From: Maritalea porphyrae
GTDB lineage: Bacteria > Pseudomonadota > Alphaproteobacteria > Rhizobiales > Devosiaceae
Direction of reading: 5' to 3'
Length of the DNA: 64,000 bases
NCBI RefSeq assembly: GCF_027213965.1
Contig: NZ_JAPWGX010000001.1
Location: 496,001 to 560,000 of the forward strand
A program made the position numbers and the translations under genes. The notes below the pieces were generated by a model. It worked only from the letters and a program-made list of their open reading frames with translations. It was not told the DNA's origin and searched no databases. Below are positions 1-8,699 of the stretch, piece by piece (the first letter of the stretch is position 1; the number at the start of each line of letters is the position of its first letter).

Positions 1-2
1 TG

Positions 3-122
3 AATGAGTGGGCACCCACAGAGAAATACGTCTCGCCAATCCTAAAAGGGTTGGAAACAGCTGACTTTCCAATCGACTATAAGACATTTATGAACGCCAT
101 GATCGACAGAGTCGTTTGCTGA
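3..122 (+). CDS. C-terminal end of an unidentified protein (cut by window edge)
   Basis: An open frame without start runs in from the left edge and ends at TGA 120-122, giving 39 residues that begin NEWAPTEKYV and end IDRVVC. I do not recognise the family from this tail. It is transcribed towards the liv operon, which is on the opposite strand, and a hairpin at 157-178 follows it. It is real coding sequence only if the frame continues upstream, which cannot be seen here. Confidence 0.45.
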   Translation, partial: NEWAPTEKYVSPILKGLETADFPIDYKTFMNAMIDRVVC

Positions 123-156
123 AATAGGTAGTTAGCGGCTACACATTAATTGAAAA

Positions 157-178
157 GCCTGTCGCCACGGCGGCAGGC
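157..178. other. GC-rich hairpin after the partial gene
   Basis: Arms GCCTGTCGC and GCGGCAGGC (one wobble) around a four-base loop. It sits 35 bp after the stop of the partial + strand gene. There is no T tract on the + strand, whereas the minus strand reads TTTTC after the stem. It may be a weak or bidirectional terminator. Confidence 0.4.
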
Positions 179-277
179 GCAAATATGGATTGGGCGGCCT
201 GTGGCAATATTAGAGTAGTCGCCCTGCCCGAACGGTTCCACTTTCAAAGCGATTGATATCATAAACACCTAAAAGAA

Positions 278-308
278 GAGGAGCTCTGTTTCCAAACGAG
301 AGCTCCTC
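278..308 (-). terminator. Rho-independent terminator of the liv operon
   Basis: A perfect 10-bp stem, GAGGAGCTCT with AGAGCTCCTC, and an 11-nt loop lies 58 bp beyond the stop of the livH-type gene. On the minus strand it is followed by TTCTTTT. Position and T-rich tail fit the end of the branched-chain transporter operon. Confidence 0.75.
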
Positions 309-365
309 AAAGAGTGTTTTCAATTCTGGCAATTTACTTTCCAAAAAAACGGATCGCGCACCACA

Positions 366-1253
366 TCACCGCATTGGTTCAGCATTTGTTGCGATGATCC
401 CATTTGGACGCATCATCAAGAATGCAATCAGGGTCAACAGAACCGCTGCGTCGCGATAAATCACATATTGATCGGGCAGAATATAGAGGAAACTGGCTTC
501 CAATAGTCCCAGCAAGAAACCGCCATAAAGAGCGCCCTTTGGGTTAGATAACCCACCTATAATCACTGCAATTAGCGCTTTGACCATAGGGGTTAGACCC
601 ATCGCTGGAAAAACAGCGCCGCGCTGTGCAATCCACATGACGGCGGCGACGCCAGCAAGTACGCCCGACAAGCCAAAAGCCAACATGATCATTTTATTGG
701 CGTTTATTCCCATTGATCTGGCAACGGTAAAATCCGATGCAGCAGCACGTAGCGCAATGCCAATCCGAGTTTTGGTGATGAATGCATTTAGTCCAAACAG
801 TGTCGCAAAAGAGATGATGATGGACATGACTTGCGCTTTGGAAATGAAGACATCTCCAAAGGTCATGTAGCCGGAAAAATAGCTAGGGATAGGAATTGGC
901 TTGGATTTCGGGCTAATGAAAATCTGGAAACTCACGTGCAGCGCCAAAGAGATAGCGAATGAGGTGATGAGCAGCGACATTGGGCTGCGTCCACGCAATG
1001 GCCTGAAGGCAATGCGCTCCATAGCAACGGCCGCAAGCCCCGCTAGAGCGACTGCGAACAAGACCGCTACTGGAAATGGCACACCTGCCGCGAGCATAAA
1101 GAACAAGCCATAGCCGCAAACGGTCATTAGATCGCCATGGGCAAAATTTAGAAAACCAAGCAGTCCAAATACGGTGGCAAGGCCCAAAGCCAGCAATGCG
1201 TAGGTTCCCCCAAGGCTCAAAACGGATATAGCAAATTGGATTAATTGTTCCAT
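366..1253 (-). CDS. livH: Branched-chain amino acid-type ABC transporter permease (LivH family)
   Basis: This 295-residue hydrophobic protein is one of two inner-membrane permeases of a high-affinity HAAT-type importer. The N-terminus (LGLATVFGLLGFLNFAHGDL) is the LivH hallmark and several further membrane segments follow. The loop ALIAVIIGGLSNPKGALYGG is the typical EAA-like contact to the ATPase. Length matches the family (about 290-310). It is the last gene of the four-gene unit livMG fusion, binding protein, livF, livH and lies 9 bp after livF. The substrate need not be a branched-chain amino acid; such systems also import amides, urea or aromatic compounds. Confidence 0.9.
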   Translation of the reverse strand: MEQLIQFAISVLSLGGTYALLALGLATVFGLLGFLNFAHGDLMTVCGYGLFFMLAAGVPFPVAVLFAVALAGLAAVAMERIAFRPLRGRSPMSLLITSFAISLALHVSFQIFISPKSKPIPIPSYFSGYMTFGDVFISKAQVMSIIISFATLFGLNAFITKTRIGIALRAAASDFTVARSMGINANKMIMLAFGLSGVLAGVAAVMWIAQRGAVFPAMGLTPMVKALIAVIIGGLSNPKGALYGGFLLGLLEASFLYILPDQYVIYRDAAVLLTLIAFLMMRPNGIIATNAEPMR

Positions 1254-1262
1254 GGTTAGTTC

Positions 1263-1979
1263 CTACGCCGCGCCCAAATAGGCTTCGTGAATTTTTTTGT
1301 CTTGCGAAAGGTCTGCGGCTCTGCCTTCGCGCACAATATGCCCCAGTTCCATCACATAGGCCCTGTCGGCAACCGCCAGGCTTTTTTTGACGTTTTGCTC
1401 CACCAACAAAATGGTCACGCCTTCTTGGTGCAATTCACTGATCAATTCGAATACTTGGGTAACGATTTTTGGTGCAAGACCCAATGAAGGCTCATCAAGT
1501 ATGAGGAATTTGGGACCAATCATTAGGGCGCGCGCTATGGCAAGCATTTGCTGCTCACCACCAGAGAGCGTGCCAGCCTCTTGGTTGACCCGCTCGCCTA
1601 AAATAGGGAAGCGTTTGACCATTTCGTCCAATCGCACATCACATTTAGCTTTTGGCAATGTAATGCCACCAGCGATCAGGTTTTCTTTCACTGTCAAATC
1701 TGCAAAAACCCTTCGCCCTTCAGGCGACATGACAATGCCCAGTTTTGGTTTTGCTTCTACAGAGGATTTGGCCAAATCGTTGCCATTGAATTCCACCTTG
1801 CCAGCGGAAATGTCCGTTAACCCCATAATGGCGTTTAGCGTGGATGTTTTTCCCGCGCCATTCGCGCCAATGATGGTCACCAACTCGCCTTCATTGACTT
1901 GAAATGAGATGTTTTGCACGGCTTTCACCGGCCCATAGCTCACTTCCAACTGATCAACATTGAGTAGTGTGTTTTTCAT
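1263..1979 (-). CDS. livF: Branched-chain amino acid-type ABC transporter ATP-binding protein (LivF)
   Basis: A 238-residue cytoplasmic ATPase. Walker A GANGAGKT is at residues 38-45, the signature LSGGEQQ at 138-144 and Walker B FLILDEP at 158-164. LSGGEQQ rather than LSYGDQR marks the LivF rather than the LivG branch; the LivG partner is fused to the permease at 3223-5118. The length is normal. It is separated from the binding-protein gene by a strong hairpin (1997-2023) and closely followed by livH. Confidence 0.93.
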   Translation of the reverse strand: MKNTLLNVDQLEVSYGPVKAVQNISFQVNEGELVTIIGANGAGKTSTLNAIMGLTDISAGKVEFNGNDLAKSSVEAKPKLGIVMSPEGRRVFADLTVKENLIAGGITLPKAKCDVRLDEMVKRFPILGERVNQEAGTLSGGEQQMLAIARALMIGPKFLILDEPSLGLAPKIVTQVFELISELHQEGVTILLVEQNVKKSLAVADRAYVMELGHIVREGRAADLSQDKKIHEAYLGAA

Positions 1980-1996
1980 CTATCCACTTTCAAAGT

Positions 1997-2023
1997 GGGG
2001 TGACGCTGACAAAGCGACACCCC
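1997..2023 (-). other. Intercistronic hairpin between binding protein and livF
   Basis: Arms GGGGTGACGCT and AGCGACACCCC (one mismatch) with a 5-nt loop, 18 bp after the binding-protein stop. There is no T tract, so it probably stabilises the upstream mRNA or partly terminates. The same arrangement recurs after the binding proteins of other ABC operons in this window. Confidence 0.6.
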
Positions 2024-2040
2024 GGTATTTGCAATCAAAA

Positions 2041-3201
2041 TTATGAACGAGGTGATGGAATTTCACTTGGTTCTAATTTGATAGATTTGATGTGAACGCC
2101 CTCGCCGCCTTGGATTTGCATCACATGCACAGGCAGATTGGGAAGCGCCCCAAAACCTTTGAATGTGACTTCACCGATTTCGGTTTTCACATTTTCCAGT
2201 TCACCAAATGCTTTGCGGACCGATAGCGGGTCGATGGTTCCGGCGCTCTCAATGGCTTTTTCAAGCATGCGCATAAACGAGTAGCCAACCATTGCTGGAT
2301 AAACGCTATCCTCGTTGCCATAGGTTGCTGCGTAATTTGCAACAAACGCTTCAGCTTCTGGGCTAGAAGATGGCGCGGCCATTGTTACGTAGTAGACGCC
2401 TTCAACAACTTCACCTAAGCCCCGAACAGCCGGTTGATCTAGCACATCGGGCCCCAAGTATGCTGACTTGATCCCTGCGGCGCGCAGTTGATTGATGAAA
2501 ACCGGAAAATCATTATCGAATGGCATGGCCACGATCACATCAGGTTCTTCGGGAAGTGCCTTAATTGATGCAATGATTGTTGAGAACTCTTGTTGGTCAT
2601 ATGCAAACTCTGAATTCCCAACAACTGAACCACCTGCCTCGACGAACTTTTCCTCAAAGTAACGTGGCAAGTAGTCTGTGTAAGGATCAAATTGAGAAGT
2701 GACCAGATAGGCGGTTTTTGCTTTCAAATCCTGGGCGGCAAACTTTGCGTAAACTCCCCCCATATGCGCGTCGGACATCATAACAAGAAACGAGCCTTCG
2801 CCCAAACGTGCGGGGATTGTTGGTTGAGACGCAATCGTGTGAACCGCCAACATGTCTTTGCGTAACGCTTGTGTGCCCGCGGACACCGCGTAAGGCACCA
2901 AAGCCGATGTGATGAAGGCGTGCATTTTTTCGCTCGCCATGACTTCTGCGGTTGAAACGGTTGATTTTTGAACGTCAGAAGCATCATCGCGCTCAATCAA
3001 TTCAATTGGGTATTTGCCCAAGAACCCACCGCGCGCATTTGCTTCAGTTTGATACATTGAAACGCCTTGCATAAATGGCGCATCATATGACGCCATAAAG
3101 CCGGTTTTGGCGTTCACAGCACCAATCACAAAGTCTTCTGACATCGCAGGCATCGTTCCGAGCGCAGCAACTGCTGTTGCTAATAGAATTTTCCTAATCA
3201 T
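2041..3201 (-). CDS. livK: Periplasmic substrate-binding protein of the branched-chain-type ABC transporter
   Basis: The 386-residue product has a Sec signal peptide (MIRKILLATAVAALG, cleavage after about residue 21). The mature start SEDFVIGAVNAKTG is typical of periplasmic-binding type 1 proteins of the Liv/Ami/Urt class (Peripla_BP_6). The ATG at 3201 follows GGAGGGAAGA at ideal spacing and is preferred over the possible start 12 bp upstream. It lies between the fused permease/ATPase gene and livF. The ligand cannot be read from the sequence. The nearby glutamine-synthetase-like and P450 genes make an amide or amine a possibility, which is inference only. Confidence 0.88.
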   Translation of the reverse strand: MIRKILLATAVAALGTMPAMSEDFVIGAVNAKTGFMASYDAPFMQGVSMYQTEANARGGFLGKYPIELIERDDASDVQKSTVSTAEVMASEKMHAFITSALVPYAVSAGTQALRKDMLAVHTIASQPTIPARLGEGSFLVMMSDAHMGGVYAKFAAQDLKAKTAYLVTSQFDPYTDYLPRYFEEKFVEAGGSVVGNSEFAYDQQEFSTIIASIKALPEEPDVIVAMPFDNDFPVFINQLRAAGIKSAYLGPDVLDQPAVRGLGEVVEGVYYVTMAAPSSSPEAEAFVANYAATYGNEDSVYPAMVGYSFMRMLEKAIESAGTIDPLSVRKAFGELENVKTEIGEVTFKGFGALPNLPVHVMQIQGGEGVHIKSIKLEPSEIPSPRS

Positions 3202-3222
3202 TCTTCCCTCCACTTTGGACGT

Positions 3223-5118
3223 TTAGTCGTCCATTTCTTCGCCGATATAGGCTTCTATGACGTGCGGATCCGCCTGAACCTCCTGAGGGGTTCCGCTCGC
3301 AATTTGTTCGCCCTTATTGACCACATAGATCTGATCACAGAGCGCCATGACCATTGGAAGGTCATGTTCAACCAACAAGATTCCGCAGCCGATGCGCTGC
3401 ACAATTTGTTGCAAAAGGTCTGTAAGGTCTTTGGTTTCTTGGTCGTTCATGCCAGCAGCAGGCTCGTCCAAAATAAGGAACTGTGGTTCAAGAGCCAGAG
3501 CGCGTGCGATCTCAAGACGTCGCTGATCGCCATAGGCCAAACCATCGGCCTGCTCTTGATATTTATTTTCCAGCCCCAAAAAGGCTAACCAATTGAGCGC
3601 CAATTGCTCTGCTTCTACCCGAGACATATCGGGGCGCGAAACATTGACCGCAGCTATGACGTTTTCAAGCGCGCTCATGGCACCAAACGTTCTAATGTTT
3701 TGAAAGGTTCGGCCTAGTCCAATTTTTGCCAATTCACTGGCACTCGCCAGCGTTACGTCATTCCCGTTGAGCTGAATTGAACCACCTGTTGCAAAAAGAT
3801 TGCCGGTGATGACGTTAATGAATGTGCTCTTCCCCGCACCGTTTGGACCGATCAGTCCAACGATTTGGCCCGCTTTGACTTCAAGATTGATTTTATCCAT
3901 CGCACAAAAAGCACCATAGGATTTTTGCAGATTTGTTGTGGTGAGTACCGCGGTTTCATCAACGTGGTAGTTGGGCTTATTCGAATGGGCAGTTTTCTCT
4001 GCAAATACATTCGGGAACAAACGCTGGAACCATTGGTGCGCAGCGATCTCCTTGTATCCCGCCACCCCTTCTGGGCGATAATAGAGCACCAGCAAGATCA
4101 AAAGTGAAAACGACAGAGCTGTTAGGCCAAACACGTTTGGCATAATAAAGCCAAACGCCAATTCAGTGCCCGAATACCCATTGAGGAATTCCTCAGTCTT
4201 TTTGAAGATCTCTTCAGCAAAACTAACAAATATTGCGCCAACAACGGCACCAGTGAGCGAGCGATAGCCACCAACGATCACCAACACGATAAGCGCAAAG
4301 GTTTTGTCGAGATAGAATGAAGACGGCGACACCACACCAACGGAATGGGCAAACAATGCACCAGCTGCCCCCATGATCGCAGCGCTAACCACCCAGACAC
4401 CAAAAATTGGTCGCTCCGAGCGTATGCCGATTGAGCGCGCAGCTGGTTCGTTTTCTCTAAAACTTTCTGCAGCGCGGCCGATGCGGCTCGATTTTACGGC
4501 GAACGCAATCATCAGCGCCAGCGCCAACAAACCAAGAACCAGCGGCCAAGTAACCTGCTCGGTTGGCAAAGCATATAGTGACTGCTTGCCGTTGGTAAGC
4601 GGCTTCAGGCCGATAAATAGCAAATAGGCGATGACCAGGAAACCAAAGCTTGCAATGACGGCAGATGTTTCGCGCAGTCGCTGCATAACAAAACCTGTTA
4701 GCACCCCAACAATTGCGGCAGCACACGTAGCTGGCACAATGGCCGCGACCAACGGCCATTCCACATTTAACAATGGTGCGGGCAACTGTGGTAGCAAAAT
4801 TGGCTTTATCGTGGATGGAATGGTGAACCACGCGGACACATAGGCGCCGATGCCAAAGAAGACGACATGGCCAAGCGAAAGGATGCCCGTTGAGCCGCAA
4901 AACAGCCCAAGACCAACGCCTGCAATAATATTGATGGCGGCGATTTTCAACAAACGTTCACTGGCGAAGCCAAGCCCTGCAATCAGCGCTAGAACCCCGC
5001 ACACCAGCAAGAATAGCGAGACTGCGCTGAAGACAGAAACCCTTGTTCGTTGGTCAAAAAACGCCGAAAACTTCGACGCGCGCGCAGTTTCGCTTTGCGC
5101 CATACCGATACTGCTCAA
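3223..5118 (-). CDS. livMG: Fused LivM-type permease and LivG-type ATPase
   Basis: One polypeptide of about 631 residues joins an inner-membrane permease (roughly residues 30-370, with LivM-like segments such as AGVGLGLFCGSTGILSLGHV) to a complete ATPase (about 390-631) with Walker A GPNGAGKST, signature LAYGDQRRLEIARAL and Walker B FLILDEPAAGMNDQE, a typical LivG sequence. Start: a TTG at 5118 sits 5 bp after GGGGGAGG, whereas the in-frame ATG at 5103 has no Shine-Dalgarno and a start at 5175 is also open. Fusions of LivM to LivG are known in proteobacteria. It is the first gene of the operon and is preceded by an inverted repeat. Confidence 0.88.
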   Translation of the reverse strand: MSSIGMAQSETARASKFSAFFDQRTRVSVFSAVSLFLLVCGVLALIAGLGFASERLLKIAAINIIAGVGLGLFCGSTGILSLGHVVFFGIGAYVSAWFTIPSTIKPILLPQLPAPLLNVEWPLVAAIVPATCAAAIVGVLTGFVMQRLRETSAVIASFGFLVIAYLLFIGLKPLTNGKQSLYALPTEQVTWPLVLGLLALALMIAFAVKSSRIGRAAESFRENEPAARSIGIRSERPIFGVWVVSAAIMGAAGALFAHSVGVVSPSSFYLDKTFALIVLVIVGGYRSLTGAVVGAIFVSFAEEIFKKTEEFLNGYSGTELAFGFIMPNVFGLTALSFSLLILLVLYYRPEGVAGYKEIAAHQWFQRLFPNVFAEKTAHSNKPNYHVDETAVLTTTNLQKSYGAFCAMDKINLEVKAGQIVGLIGPNGAGKSTFINVITGNLFATGGSIQLNGNDVTLASASELAKIGLGRTFQNIRTFGAMSALENVIAAVNVSRPDMSRVEAEQLALNWLAFLGLENKYQEQADGLAYGDQRRLEIARALALEPQFLILDEPAAGMNDQETKDLTDLLQQIVQRIGCGILLVEHDLPMVMALCDQIYVVNKGEQIASGTPQEVQADPHVIEAYIGEEMDD

Positions 5119-5131
5119 TCGATCCTCCCCC

Positions 5132-5217
5132 TTTGCATCGTTTGAATTGATGCAAATATTCACCGCCCCCAACATTCAACGACGTCGGCCGGCGGTTTAC
5201 ACATCACTTGTGTACAT
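5132..5217 (-). promoter_or_regulatory. Control region of the liv operon
   Basis: Two sites lie before the operon. An inverted repeat TTTGCATC / GATGCAAA with a 9-bp spacer (5132-5156) falls just before the Shine-Dalgarno. Further up, TTGTGTACAT (5208-5217) fits the T-GT-NN-AC-A pattern of FCD-type GntR operators and resembles the TGTATACA sites near the GntR gene. No clear -35/-10 pair was found. Binding is inferred. Confidence 0.35.
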
Positions 5218-5341
5218 ATTCAAAGATAATTGTTTGAAAGTCGCAATAAAAGCGATATTTTTGGCAGTTTACTGTTATGTATCGTAACTTAATTTTACCC
5301 GACCGACTATTGCGACAATGGAACTGCCAAATATAAACAAA

Positions 5342-5369
5342 CGATCTCAGATACTTATACCTGAGATCG
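5342..5369 (-). terminator. Terminator of the glutamine-synthetase-like gene
   Basis: A perfect 9-bp stem CGATCTCAG / CTGAGATCG with a 10-nt loop begins 30 bp after the stop at 5399. On the minus strand it is followed by a T-rich run (TTTGTTTATATTT). It separates this gene from the liv operon. Confidence 0.7.
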
Positions 5370-5398
5370 CTCTATGCTTGAATTTGACAACTAAAACA

Positions 5399-6694
5399 TT
5401 AGAAATTGTGCAGATAGCGGTCGGTCTCCACTTGCGTAACCTGTTTATTCACAAATTCAATTTCACGTTCCGCCTGTTTTACAATCACGGCTAGCCGGTC
5501 TTTGCCGACCACGTCTTGCATAAACTGAGACTGTTTTGCGCGTCGAACGGCCTCATCAAGGGACAATGGCAAGGGCTCATCATCACTATCTTCATATGCG
5601 TTGCCCTCGATATGAGGACCAGGTTTCAGACCAGCTTCAATTCCATCTAGACCAGCCGCAATTTCACATGCCAACAAATAATATGGATTGCAGTCGGCGG
5701 AAGCGTCGCGCTTTTCAATACGCACTGCCGTGTCTGATCCATCAATCACACGCAATCCAACCGTGCGGTTATCATATCCCCAGCTGGCGTTCATGGGGCA
5801 AAATGTATAGGGCTGACGGCGACGATAGGCGTTTGGCGTCATTGATGTCACCAAAGACATTTCCGCCATTCGCGTTTGCAAACCTGCCAAGAATGCCAAA
5901 CCGGTTTTGTTGATCGTTTTGTTGGTTGCGAATTGGTTTTTGCCGTCTCTCCACAATGAATAGTGCGTATGAAACCCGCTGCCACTTTGATCGATGTACG
6001 GCTTGGCCATAAATGTAGCAAGATAGCCATGCTTAAGTGCAAGTTCTTTGACCATCGCACGGAAAAGCACAACGCGATCGGCGGCTTTGAGTGCCTCACC
6101 ATACCGAATATTCACCTCAACTTGCCCTGCGGCATATTCTGGGTTCGACTGCTCAATAGGAATGCCAAGGGCGTTCAAGTGCTCGCGGATGGGACCAAGA
6201 ACATGCTCCATTTCAGCCATGCGGTTGATGCCATAGACTTGGTTGCCAGAAAATGTCGGCTTCCCGGTTTCTGGGTCCAGCAAATAGAACTCAAGCTCTG
6301 TGCCGACTTGAACCTCATAGCCCATTTTGGCCGCCCGCTCGACTTGAGCAACAAGCGCATTGCGTGGATCGATTGGCACGGGCTTATGGTCAAGCCCCTC
6401 AGCGCGCGCCATACAAATTGCCACGCCCTCTTCCCAAGGTGACGCCACGGGCACGTGAGATGGGAACATATGCATGTCCACATAGCCGTTATCGAAACTA
6501 CAATATGGCGTGTCCCAGACATCACTGGTCATGTCCATTGCAAAAAGCGCAGCGATAATGGCATTGCCATCGTTGCACGTGCGCTCCCATTGCGTTGCGG
6601 GAATGCGCTTGCCGCGCATAAAGCCGTTAACATCGCCAACGCCCAACACAATAGTGTGCGTTCCCTCTGGCAAAGTATAATCTGAAAACCCCAA
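5399..6694 (-). CDS. Glutamine synthetase family ligase (gamma-glutamyl-amine synthetase type)
   Basis: An ATP-dependent ligase of the glutamine synthetase fold. The N-terminal beta-grasp (LGVGDVNGFMRGKRIP) is followed by the catalytic domain with metal-site motifs GTELEFYLLD and NPEYAAGQVEVNI, the ATP-site segment GSGFHTHYSLW and the Arg-rich NAYRRRQP. At about 431 residues it lacks the adenylylation region of GlnA and matches PuuA/GlnA3-like enzymes that glutamylate amines. Start: TTG 6694 follows AGGGGAGAG; the ATG at 6733 has no Shine-Dalgarno. It is divergent from the GntR gene and close to P450, GABA aminotransferase and two class I amidotransferase-type hydrolases, which suggests a role in amine catabolism rather than ammonia assimilation. 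Confidence 0.85.
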   Translation of the reverse strand: MGFSDYTLPEGTHTIVLGVGDVNGFMRGKRIPATQWERTCNDGNAIIAALFAMDMTSDVWDTPYCSFDNGYVDMHMFPSHVPVASPWEEGVAICMARAEGLDHKPVPIDPRNALVAQVERAAKMGYEVQVGTELEFYLLDPETGKPTFSGNQVYGINRMAEMEHVLGPIREHLNALGIPIEQSNPEYAAGQVEVNIRYGEALKAADRVVLFRAMVKELALKHGYLATFMAKPYIDQSGSGFHTHYSLWRDGKNQFATNKTINKTGLAFLAGLQTRMAEMSLVTSMTPNAYRRRQPYTFCPMNASWGYDNRTVGLRVIDGSDTAVRIEKRDASADCNPYYLLACEIAAGLDGIEAGLKPGPHIEGNAYEDSDDEPLPLSLDEAVRRAKQSQFMQDVVGKDRLAVIVKQAEREIEFVNKQVTQVETDRYLHNF

Positions 6695-6894
6695 AGGTCT
6701 CTCTCCCCTTTTGTCTTTCCAGAAATTTTGCATTTTTGTATTCAGTATGCAAGAGTTTCATAATATCAAATTCGAACAGATAATGTTATGTTTTATGCAT
6801 GTAATTAGTATTTGAACTTATTTTTTGTTCGTTATTCGTAATTTAAGTTGGTTCGAATGCGGTTGTCTTGAGCAACTGCTTGTCGTATGGCAAC

Positions 6895-6985
6895 TGTATA
6901 CAAAGAAATTGGCAAGGCGGCAGACATGGCAACATTCAAAAAGATAAATGCTCCAAGAATTCGACTTGCTGATGAAGTGTATACA
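6895..6985. promoter_or_regulatory. TGTATACA sites at the start of the GntR gene
   Basis: TGTATACA occurs at 6895-6902, 24 bp before the preferred GntR start, and again inside the gene at 6978-6985 in the larger palindrome GTGTATACAC. The same core is found as TTCTGTATACAGAA before the P450 gene. The pattern T-GT-NN-AC-A is the usual operator of FCD-type GntR proteins, so autoregulation is likely. The site within the gene could be chance. Confidence 0.45.
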
Positions 6986-7597
6986 CAGATCATCAATGCC
7001 ATCCACGAGGGTCAGATTTCGCCGGATCAGCGCCTGGTTCAGGAAAAACTGGCGGCAGAACTTGAGATCAGCCGCACACCAATCCGCGAAGCTTTGTTGC
7101 GATTAGAGCAAGAAGGCATTCTAACGCTATCTGGTCGTGGCGGCTTCATAATCCGGCAGATTGAACTTGAAGAAGTACATGAAATATACCACACGCGCGC
7201 AGCTATTGAAGGATATGCAGCACGGCTTTTGACCGAAAGCGGTGATGAAAAGCTGTTTAAGCAGATTGAAGCTGTAATAACACTTGAAGAAACGCGCGAC
7301 TTGAAAACAGCTGCAGATTTCTATGATGCCAACAAAAACATCCATCGCGCTTTTGTTGAAAGAACAAACAATCGCTATTTGCTAGATATGTTTGACCAAA
7401 TGTGGAACCGAGGGTTTTCATTCCATTTGTTCGCAACGATCAAAGAACATGAACTGGAAAAGTCTCTGGGCGAGCACCAGGCTCTATGTGATGCGCTAAA
7501 GGCTGGCGACCCTGCCGCCGCTGAAATGGCTATGCGAGCACATATCAACGACGGCCTGGATCTGCAACTTGGTGCATTGGCAGAAGAAGCGGCCTAA
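6926..7597 (+). CDS. GntR-family (FCD-type) transcriptional regulator
   Basis: A 223-residue regulator with an N-terminal winged helix (about residues 10-75, including QEKLAAELEISRTPIREALL with the GntR signature RTPIREAL) and a C-terminal all-helical FCD ligand domain. The ATG at 6926 has AAGGCGG upstream and leaves the TGTATACA motif outside the coding region; an in-frame ATG at 6887 would place the operator inside the gene. It is divergent from the glutamine-synthetase-like gene, and its 3' end overlaps the convergent alcohol dehydrogenase by 4 bp. Likely a repressor of the surrounding amine/P450 genes (inference from shared motifs). Confidence 0.88.
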   Translation: MATFKKINAPRIRLADEVYTQIINAIHEGQISPDQRLVQEKLAAELEISRTPIREALLRLEQEGILTLSGRGGFIIRQIELEEVHEIYHTRAAIEGYAARLLTESGDEKLFKQIEAVITLEETRDLKTAADFYDANKNIHRAFVERTNNRYLLDMFDQMWNRGFSFHLFATIKEHELEKSLGEHQALCDALKAGDPAAAEMAMRAHINDGLDLQLGALAEEAA

Positions 7598-8688
7598 CCA
7601 ATTGAAAAATCAATGATGGTGCGGATGCCCTGCCCTTTGCGCATATCATCAAAGCCGTCATTGATCTGATGCAACGGAATCCGTCCGGTCAGCATATCAT
7701 CAAGATTGAGACGACCGTCCAAATAGAATGCCACCAACCGCTGCATATCGGTTCGGAACTGGTTTGATCCCATATCGCATCCCATAACTCGACGCTCTGC
7801 GATAAACTGCATGAAGGGCAACGACACTTCTGCGTCTTGTGACATAAGCCCGATCAACACCAATGTGCCGTTTTTGCGCAACATCATAAAAGCGTCGCGC
7901 GCCAATTGGGGTGAACCGACGGCTTCAAATGCATATTCAGCCCCCTTGCCCAGCGTTATCTGTATAACCTGATCCACTGGCGAGGCAGTTTTGGAGTTTA
8001 TGACGTGGGTTGCGCCAAATTTCTTCGCCATCGCCAATCGATCGGCATTAATATCAATCGCGATAATATTGAGTGCTCCGGCCATTCGCGCGCCTTGCAC
8101 TGCATTCAGGCCAACCGCGCCACAGCCAATAACCACAACGCTCGAACCAAGCTCAACTTTTGCGGTGCGCATAACCGCACCAATGCCCGTTGTGACCCCA
8201 CAACCAATCAAAGCGGCCTTGTCTAATGGCATCGCTTTGTCGATTTTGGCCAGCGCATGTTCATGCACCAACATATGGTCAGCGAAAGCTGATAGGTTCA
8301 TGAACTGTTGCACAGAACTGCCCGCCTGCATCAGGCGCGGCTCTTCTTTGTCATCACGGTTGATGGACGCTTGATCTTCACAAATCGAAGGGTGTCCAGA
8401 AAGGCACTGATGACAAGATCCGCAAAAAGCGGACAAACAGCCAATAACATGGTCGCCGGGCTGCAAATAGCTCACCCCAGCCCCTACTGCGCGCACAATG
8501 CCTGCGGTTTCGTGCCCAAGAACAGCAGGCGCAGGCACAGGCAAATGCCCGTCCATGAAGTGCAAGTCTGTGTGGCAAAGTCCTGTTGCCGCAACTTCAA
8601 CCAACACTTCATTATGCCCCGGATTGGACAGTGTAATCTCTTCAATTTCTAACGGCTGACCCGCTTGTCGAAAAATTGCAGCTTTCAT
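7594..8688 (-). CDS. Zn-dependent medium-chain alcohol dehydrogenase
   Basis: A 364-residue NAD(P)-dependent oxidoreductase. Catalytic zinc ligands are in GLCHTDLH (Cys and nearby His) and LGHETAGIV. The structural zinc loop is CGSCHQCLSGHPSIC with four Cys. The Rossmann motif is VIGCGAVGLNAVQGA. Length and four-Cys loop fit the class III-like aldehyde/alcohol dehydrogenase group. The ATG at 8688 follows GGGGGACAC, so the extra upstream residues are not used. It forms a minus-strand pair with the alpha/beta hydrolase and lies between the GntR and P450 genes, so it probably oxidises an alcohol or hydrated aldehyde intermediate of that pathway. Confidence 0.85.
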   Translation of the reverse strand: MKAAIFRQAGQPLEIEEITLSNPGHNEVLVEVAATGLCHTDLHFMDGHLPVPAPAVLGHETAGIVRAVGAGVSYLQPGDHVIGCLSAFCGSCHQCLSGHPSICEDQASINRDDKEEPRLMQAGSSVQQFMNLSAFADHMLVHEHALAKIDKAMPLDKAALIGCGVTTGIGAVMRTAKVELGSSVVVIGCGAVGLNAVQGARMAGALNIIAIDINADRLAMAKKFGATHVINSKTASPVDQVIQITLGKGAEYAFEAVGSPQLARDAFMMLRKNGTLVLIGLMSQDAEVSLPFMQFIAERRVMGCDMGSNQFRTDMQRLVAFYLDGRLNLDDMLTGRIPLHQINDGFDDMRKGQGIRTIIDFSIG

Positions 8689-8699
8689 AGTGTGTCCCC

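Noticed and set aside
1387-1902. 171-codon open frame opposite livF
   Set aside because: It lies fully antisense to a gene with complete ATPase motifs; composition mirrors that gene and no domain is seen.
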